A stretch of 29,636 nucleotides of DNA, from NCBI GenBank assembly GCA_017958585.1, contig JAGDCK010000113.1, positions 1 to 29,636 on the forward strand, written 5' to 3'. Positions 24,820 to 29,636 of this stretch are shown piece after piece; the first letter of the stretch is position 1, and each line of letters starts with the position of its first letter. Origin of the DNA: Lachnospiraceae bacterium (lineage in GTDB: Bacteria; Bacillota; Clostridia; Lachnospirales; Lachnospiraceae). Both the position numbers and the translations under genes were made by a program. The notes under the pieces are model-generated. The model ran no database searches. It saw only the letters and a list, made by a program, of their open reading frames with translations, and was not told where the DNA came from.

Positions 24820-26733
24820 CTAGATATTTTTCTCTTTTTTCTTAATTTTTTGAGCATACATACAATTATCCGCAAGTTCCACATATCTGGAAAGCTTGTC
24901 TCCGGATGAGGGCTTTGCGATGATGTATCCAAGGCTTGCGCTCACATCAAATCCGTCAAGATCAAGGTTTTCCTCCGCAAGTTTTTTCTCAAACCTGTCC
25001 TTGTATGCCTTTGCATCATCTTCATTATATTTATCGGCAAATACCACAAATTCATCACCGCCGTATCTGGAGCACACTTCCATGCCCATACAGGAATTCT
25101 TGAGGGCGGTTGCCACGGCCTTTATGGCCTTGTCTCCCTCATTGTGTCCGAAGTGATCGTTTATGTATTTTAAGCCGTCCATATCCACAAAGAGTACCAT
25201 GACGCTTCTGCCGTATCTCTTGGAATAGTCAAAGCCTTTCTCGGAGAAACGCTCAAAACCGTATCTGTTGTAGAGCCCTGTAAGGGGATCAACCACATAC
25301 ATCTTGTCCAGATGATCCACAATATTTTTCAGATGATTCTGCTTTGCAAGGCTCTCGAGACAGTTTGACAGATTTATGATCCACGCCGTATAGAGAGGGC
25401 TTGAAAGCGGGAATTTACAATTGTCCGTTATGATATATCCCATAACCTTATTTCTGAAATGCACCGGTGAAAAGATGTAATTGTGGAATTTGTACTCATC
25501 ACCTATATCCGGAAGCATCCTCCTGGTGGAAAAATCGGGAACTGAGATCAGTTCTCCGTACTCGTACGCTGCCACCACGGTCATAAGATCGGGATAGCCT
25601 TCCGTCAGATATTTATCATAAAATGTATCATCATCGGAATTGAAGCTGTTTAATTCCTTTACAAATTCCTTGTCCAGGCACAGGAAAAACTTTCCTTCAA
25701 ATATCTTTCCTATATGTCCGCCAAGCTTTGTGAGGAATTCACCGAAGGTCTTGCAGTCCGTAAGTTCCTCCACCATGGTATTGTTTTCATACACGTGGAA
25801 GCCGTACTCTTCACTGGTCTCAAGGTAGTTTTTCCTCACAAGACCAACGTCTATGCTTTCCTTTGGAACACATCCGCAGCTTTCTCTGTAGACAACGGTA
25901 GCAGGGAATCTCTCGCTCTTTGGAGGATTCTCACCCTTAATTATCTGGATGATCCTCTTTACGCTCTCCCTTCCCACCACATCAAGGTTTCTTGATACGG
26001 TGGTCATTCTGGGAATTGAGTTTCCTGCCTCAAAAATATCATCAAAACCTGCAAATGCTATATCTTCAGGCATCCTGATGCCTACTTTTTCAAAAACCGT
26101 TCTGGCGCCTATTCCAATTGTGTCACATCCGCACACAATTGCTCTGGGCATGTTGTCAGGATTTTCCAGGATCTGTCTTGCGGCATCCCTTCCGTGGGCA
26201 TTGGTAAAGGCTCCTTTAAAGATCATGTCATCGGTAACCTTTAAGCCGTGCTCCTCCATGGCATCTTTGTATGCATTAAGTCTCTCCACGGAATCCGAGT
26301 TAAAGTCCTGCCCTGCCAGGTTGAAAATCTTTTTGTAACCGTGAACCTCGATCAGATGGCTTACGATCTCTTTCACCGGGTTGTAATTGTCCACACCCAG
26401 AAAATAAAAGCCTTCGATCTCCCTGTCGATACTTACCGCAGGCAGGCCGCTTCGCCTGATATCCTCGATCAGCATCTCGCAGGCATGGGCGCCCAGGATC
26501 AGATTGGCGAAAAATATGACGCCGTCAAACATCTTGTAATTTATTAGCTTATAGATGTTGTATTCACCGATATTATGTTGGATTTTTTCATCGGGGGTCG
26601 TATTTGCATTGAAAATGTAGATATCAACGCCACGGCGCTTTGCCTCTTCTTCAATACCCTTTAAGGTAATGGAAGTATATTCGACATGCATGCTGGCCGT
26701 TATGACCGCGATCTTTAAATGTCTGGGTTCCAT
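24820..26733 (-). CDS. LacI-type sugar-sensor / GGDEF diguanylate cyclase (second of tandem pair)
   Basis: The predicted product makes c-di-GMP under control of a sugar-like ligand. I start at 26733 (637 residues), with AGAGGA nine bases upstream; the longer frame adds 28 residues overlapping the previous gene. Residues 1-280 are a LacI/GalR-type periplasmic-binding fold with the hallmark GIRMPEDIAFAGFDDIFEA (218-236); the usual N-D ligand motif reads C-D (203-204). There is no helix-turn-helix, signal peptide or membrane helix, so it is probably cytosolic. ESCGC lies at 284-288, followed by an unassigned region (about 300-470) with FSPVHF. The GGDEF domain (about 480-630) has FVDMDGLKYINDHFGH and RYGGDEF (556-562). 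No RxxD inhibitory site is present. The ligand is unknown. Confidence 0.9.
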   Translation of the reverse strand: MEPRHLKIAVITASMHVEYTSITLKGIEEEAKRRGVDIYIFNANTTPDEKIQHNIGEYNIYKLINYKMFDGVIFFANLILGAHACEMLIEDIRRSGLPAVSIDREIEGFYFLGVDNYNPVKEIVSHLIEVHGYKKIFNLAGQDFNSDSVERLNAYKDAMEEHGLKVTDDMIFKGAFTNAHGRDAARQILENPDNMPRAIVCGCDTIGIGARTVFEKVGIRMPEDIAFAGFDDIFEAGNSIPRMTTVSRNLDVVGRESVKRIIQIIKGENPPKSERFPATVVYRESCGCVPKESIDVGLVRKNYLETSEEYGFHVYENNTMVEELTDCKTFGEFLTKLGGHIGKIFEGKFFLCLDKEFVKELNSFNSDDDTFYDKYLTEGYPDLMTVVAAYEYGELISVPDFSTRRMLPDIGDEYKFHNYIFSPVHFRNKVMGYIITDNCKFPLSSPLYTAWIINLSNCLESLAKQNHLKNIVDHLDKMYVVDPLTGLYNRYGFERFSEKGFDYSKRYGRSVMVLFVDMDGLKYINDHFGHNEGDKAIKAVATALKNSCMGMEVCSRYGGDEFVVFADKYNEDDAKAYKDRFEKKLAEENLDLDGFDVSASLGYIIAKPSSGDKLSRYVELADNCMYAQKIKKKEKNI

Positions 26734-26755
26734 GTGGTAAATTCCTCTCAAAGGC

Positions 26756-28684
26756 TTACTGCATATGTTTTTTCTTTGCAGCCTTGTCCAAGTACATCTT
26801 GTCGTCCGCTTTTTCAATATATTCAGAGATGGAGACGTTTTCTTCAGGTACGAACACTTCCACTCCGTAGCTTGATTCTATCCTGAATTCCTGCTCCAGC
26901 ACGCTGTTGTAATGCTCAACTTCCTTTTCGAAGCTCTTACAGAATTTCTTTGCTCCCTCTTCGTCGCAGTTAGGTAAAAATGCCACGAACTCGTCTCCGC
27001 CAAACCTGGCACATACAACGCCTTCCGTTGAAGCTCTCTTTAGTGCGTAGGCAAGAGTCTTTATGGCAAGATCCCCTTTGTCATGACCGTATTTGTCATT
27101 TATCATCTTCAGGGAATCAAGGTCTGAAAAGAATATTGCAACGGAAGTCCTGTTCTTTACACATTCCTCGTAAGCGGCATTAGTATATTTTGCAAATCCG
27201 AATCTGTTATAGATTCCGGTAAGGGAATCTACAACGTAGAGTCTGTCGAGCTTGTCAAACATCCTCTGCAGATTCATCTGTTTTCTGAGGTTCTCAAGTT
27301 CATTTGACAGGTTGCTCTGCCAAGCCCTGTAAAGCATGCTCTGGATCACGTATTCGCTGTTTTCCACTATGCAGTATCCGAAGCAGATATCCTGGAAATG
27401 TACCGGTGAAAAGACATATACATGATTTTCCGCATCGTTGACCTTTCTGGGATTCCAGGGAAGCATCCAGGATGAAGAAAACTCTGTATAGTCCTTGTAT
27501 TCGCCATTTTCAAATGCAATGGCAACGGCCATTGTACGGGCGTAACCGTTTGTCTTTGGAAGGCTCTTTGTCTGGGATTCGGAGTCTATATCGCTGCGCA
27601 GGCTGTCAGCAAGACCCTTATCGAGACACAGATAAAACCTGGAGGCCTCAATGGCTTTTACATGGGGCTTCAGGATCCTGATAAAGTCCTCGTAATTTTT
27701 GGAGTCGTTTAACTCCTCCATCATAACGTTGTTCTCTGAAAGATTCTTTTCAAAATAGTCAACCATCTTGAAATATTTCTTTCTTAGGCCCACGGTATCA
27801 GCCTTCTCACAGCTGCTGCATCCGCAGCTTTCCGAAAAGATGGGGCTTGCGGAGAAAAGTTCGCTCTCGGACGGTTTTAAACCTCTGTAAACCTCATCGA
27901 TGATCCTGACAGCCGCCTTTCCCACGTTTGATAAGGACCTGTCAACCGTAGTGATCCTGGGAAGATAGTTTCTTGCCTCAAACATATTATCAAATCCCGA
28001 TACACAGATCTGCTCCGGGATCTTGATTCCCCGCTCTTTTAATACATTGGAAACACCGATGGCTATCTGATCGTTGGCACATACTATGGCTTCAGGGAAT
28101 TCCCTGCCGCTTTTCAAGAGTTTTTCGGCCGCCTCTCTTCCGTGGAAGACATCGAAGCTTCCCTTTGAAATACGGCGCTGTTCAACGCTGATGCCATGTT
28201 CGTTTAATGCATCACAATAAGCAGCCAGACGTATCTGACTGTCGGTATTTTTCTCGGGACCCGAGATATAATCAATTTTTGTAAATCCGTGTTTTACTAT
28301 GAAATGCTCGACTATGGCTTTCATGGCGCGGTAGTTTTCCACGTCTACATAGTAGTGATGTCCGATGGGGGCATCCACGCCCACAACCGGTATGGAAAGA
28401 TTCGAAAGACGTTTTTCGAGTACATCGTATATTTTCCTGCCCTGAATCAGGTTGGAATATACGATGACCCCGTCAAACAGTGAATAATTAATCAATGAAT
28501 ATATATTGTACTGGCCGGAATTGTGTTTGATATTTACCTCATTTGAGACATTGGCATTGAAAATATAAACATCAAAACCACGCTCACGGGCTTCATCCGT
28601 GATTCCGGCCTGAATGTCCGCAGCATATTCCACGTCCATATTGGTTGAGATAACTGCTATCCTCTTTCGTACGTCGCCTGCCAT
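26756..28684 (-). CDS. LacI-type sugar-sensor / GGDEF diguanylate cyclase (first of tandem pair)
   Basis: The 642-residue protein is a full-length paralogue of the next gene and starts with ATG after GGGAG. The LacI/GalR-type ligand-binding domain (about 7-280) has CANDQIAIGVSNVLKERGIK (202-221) and then PEQICVSGFDN (223-233), classic for sugar sensors. It has no DNA-binding domain, signal peptide or membrane helix. The Cys-rich motif ESCGCSSC (285-292) follows. The middle region (about 300-465) includes FSPVHFQDICFGYCI. The GGDEF domain (about 480-640) has FFSDLDSLKMINDKYGH and RFGGDEF (560-566), so catalysis is likely; the RxxD inhibitory site is absent. The next gene starts 22 bases later with no terminator between, so they are probably co-transcribed. 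Confidence 0.92.
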   Translation of the reverse strand: MAGDVRKRIAVISTNMDVEYAADIQAGITDEARERGFDVYIFNANVSNEVNIKHNSGQYNIYSLINYSLFDGVIVYSNLIQGRKIYDVLEKRLSNLSIPVVGVDAPIGHHYYVDVENYRAMKAIVEHFIVKHGFTKIDYISGPEKNTDSQIRLAAYCDALNEHGISVEQRRISKGSFDVFHGREAAEKLLKSGREFPEAIVCANDQIAIGVSNVLKERGIKIPEQICVSGFDNMFEARNYLPRITTVDRSLSNVGKAAVRIIDEVYRGLKPSESELFSASPIFSESCGCSSCEKADTVGLRKKYFKMVDYFEKNLSENNVMMEELNDSKNYEDFIRILKPHVKAIEASRFYLCLDKGLADSLRSDIDSESQTKSLPKTNGYARTMAVAIAFENGEYKDYTEFSSSWMLPWNPRKVNDAENHVYVFSPVHFQDICFGYCIVENSEYVIQSMLYRAWQSNLSNELENLRKQMNLQRMFDKLDRLYVVDSLTGIYNRFGFAKYTNAAYEECVKNRTSVAIFFSDLDSLKMINDKYGHDKGDLAIKTLAYALKRASTEGVVCARFGGDEFVAFLPNCDEEGAKKFCKSFEKEVEHYNSVLEQEFRIESSYGVEVFVPEENVSISEYIEKADDKMYLDKAAKKKHMQ

Positions 28685-28735
28685 TTTCTATAACTCCCAA
28701 ATAAGTTTAAGTCTGACAAATGAAAACACACATTC

Positions 28736-28744
28736 ATTATAACA
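28736..28744 (-). promoter_or_regulatory. Extended -10 promoter of the cyclase pair
   Basis: TGTTATAAT (extended -10, TGn plus perfect TATAAT) lies about 52 bases before the first cyclase start codon. The -35 region is weak, as is usual for extended -10 promoters. No clear terminator hairpin separates it from the topA end, so some read-through from topA is possible. Confidence 0.6.
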
Positions 28745-28783
28745 TAACTGCACGAAATAATAACAGTAATTTTACTATAATTT

Positions 28784-29636
28784 TTATTTATCTCTCATAT
28801 AGTCGCAATCTTCGCCGTTGCAAACAAGCTTGTTGCCCTTTTCCAAAAGAGCGTTGCCGCACTTGGGGCAGATCTCCCCTGAGGGCTTCTGCCAGCTCAT
28901 AAAGTCGCACTCGGGATTGTTCATACATCCGTAGTATTTTCTGCCCTTCTTGGACTTTTTGATCACGATATCGCTTCCGCATTTAGGACATTTTACGCCG
29001 ATCTTTTCAAAGTAAGGCTTTGTAAAATGACACTCCGGAAATCCGGGACAAGCCAGGAACTTTCCGTGAGGACCGTATTTGATGACAAGGTTTTTGCCGC
29101 ACTCGTCACAGGTTTCATCGGTGACCTCATCTGCGATCTTCACCTCTGCCAGATCGATCTCAGCCTGATTTACAGCTGCATCAAGATCGGGATAGAAGTT
29201 TTCTATAATGGTCTTCCACTTGATGTTACCCTCTTCCACGCCGTCAAGGAGCGCTTCCATATTTGCGGTAAAATTAACATCCACGATGCTGGGGAATGCC
29301 CTCTTCATCATGTCGTTAACAACTTCGCTAAGCTCTGTTACAAACAGGTTCTTACCTTCCTTTGCCACATATCTTCTGGCAAGGATCGTAGTGATGGTAG
29401 GCGCATAAGTGGAGGGACGACCAATTCCCAGTTCCTCCATCTCCCTTACAAGGCTGGCCTCGGTATAGTGGGCAGGGGGCTGAGTAAAGTGCTGCTTGGG
29501 GTCAAAGCCCTCAAACTCAAGCTCGGTCTCAGTGGAAATACTGTCAGTAAGTTTTCCCACATCTTCCTTGTCCTCCGCAGGGGAATAAACAGCTCTGATG
29601 CCGTCAAATACCACTCTTGAAGCGGATGTTGTAAAC
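28784..29636 (-). CDS. topA: DNA topoisomerase I, C-terminal part (cut by window edge)
   Basis: TopA relaxes negatively supercoiled DNA. The last 283 residues are visible; the 5' part lies beyond the window. The visible part has the type IA signature QPPAHYTEASLVREMEELGI (52-71), then GRPSTYAPTI, and later LLDGVEEGNIKW. Three C4 zinc-ribbon modules follow: CDEC...CPGFPEC (176-202), CPKC...CMNNPEC (216-243) and CPKC...CNGEDC (256-277). The protein ends at residue 283 with a TAA stop. topA sits upstream of codY and the fla operon in many Firmicutes, which supports chromosomal context. The catalytic Tyr lies in the missing part. Confidence 0.95.
   Translation of the reverse strand, partial: FTTSASRVVFDGIRAVYSPAEDKEDVGKLTDSISTETELEFEGFDPKQHFTQPPAHYTEASLVREMEELGIGRPSTYAPTITTILARRYVAKEGKNLFVTELSEVVNDMMKRAFPSIVDVNFTANMEALLDGVEEGNIKWKTIIENFYPDLDAAVNQAEIDLAEVKIADEVTDETCDECGKNLVIKYGPHGKFLACPGFPECHFTKPYFEKIGVKCPKCGSDIVIKKSKKGRKYYGCMNNPECDFMSWQKPSGEICPKCGNALLEKGNKLVCNGEDCDYMRDK

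Noticed and set aside
26734..26817. 28-residue extension of the second cyclase overlapping the first
   Set aside because: The extension is not similar to the paralogue, whose homologous start aligns with 26733, where a ribosome binding site exists.
28745..28783. Terminator directly after topA
   Set aside because: The AT-rich gap has no stem longer than about five pairs followed by a T-run.

Overview
The window looks like a chromosomal piece from a motile, low-to-mid GC Firmicute of the Lachnospiraceae type (Roseburia, Butyrivibrio or Lachnospira relatives). The reasons are CodY, FliY instead of a plain FliN, the Firmicutes gene order flgB-flgC-fliE ... flhA-flhF, AGGAGG-type ribosome binding sites, and TTG/GTG starts. 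I infer this from gene content and order; I see nothing that fixes the species. Every convincing gene is on the minus strand, so the biological order runs from high to low coordinates.

Upstream block (29636 to 23798). The window opens with the 3' part of topA. Next come two tandem paralogous genes (28684-26756 and 26733-24820). Each encodes a LacI/GalR-type sugar-binding domain with no DNA-binding helix-turn-helix and no signal peptide, then an unassigned middle region and an intact GGDEF diguanylate cyclase domain. They appear to share one extended -10 promoter. codY follows with its own sigma-A-type promoter, two CodY-box-like sequences just upstream of it, and a strong terminator hairpin. 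In Bacillus, topA and codY are linked and lie just upstream of the fla/che operon; here the two predicted cytosolic sugar-sensing cyclases lie inside that linkage.

Boundary (23797 to 23524). About 270 bases carry no gene. They hold a run of five stem-loops (23649-23782), including a 16-bp hairpin and a hairpin with a symmetric GA/GA internal loop, and then a sigma-A-like promoter next to flgB. The stem-loop cluster is the least explained sequence in the window.

Flagellar operon (23511 to the left edge): flgB, flgC, fliE, fliF, fliG, fliH, fliI, fliJ, ylxF/motE-like, fliK, flgD, a TIGR02530-type gene, flgE, flbD/swrD, motA, motB, fliL, fliM, fliY, cheY, fliO, fliP, fliQ, fliR, flhB, flhA and the 5' part of flhF. 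The genes overlap or are separated by at most about 110 bases, and no convincing intrinsic terminator interrupts them. They encode the rod and MS-ring, switch (FliG/FliM/FliY), export ATPase and gate (FliHIJ, FliOPQR-FlhAB), hook and its length control (FlgD/FlgE/FliK), stator (MotAB/FliL), the CheY signal and the start of the FlhF placement GTPase. Small hairpins lie in the leaders of fliK, flgE, flbD and motA.

The part most likely to be new biology is the upstream side: paired sugar-sensing cyclases beside codY, a nutrient-sensing repressor, and an unexplained structured element, all directly ahead of the flagellar operon. Smaller oddities are a FlgD with an extra wall-protein-like helical module, a Met/Gly-rich linker in FliY, a helical insert in the hook protein, and an uncharacterised small protein between flgD and flgE.
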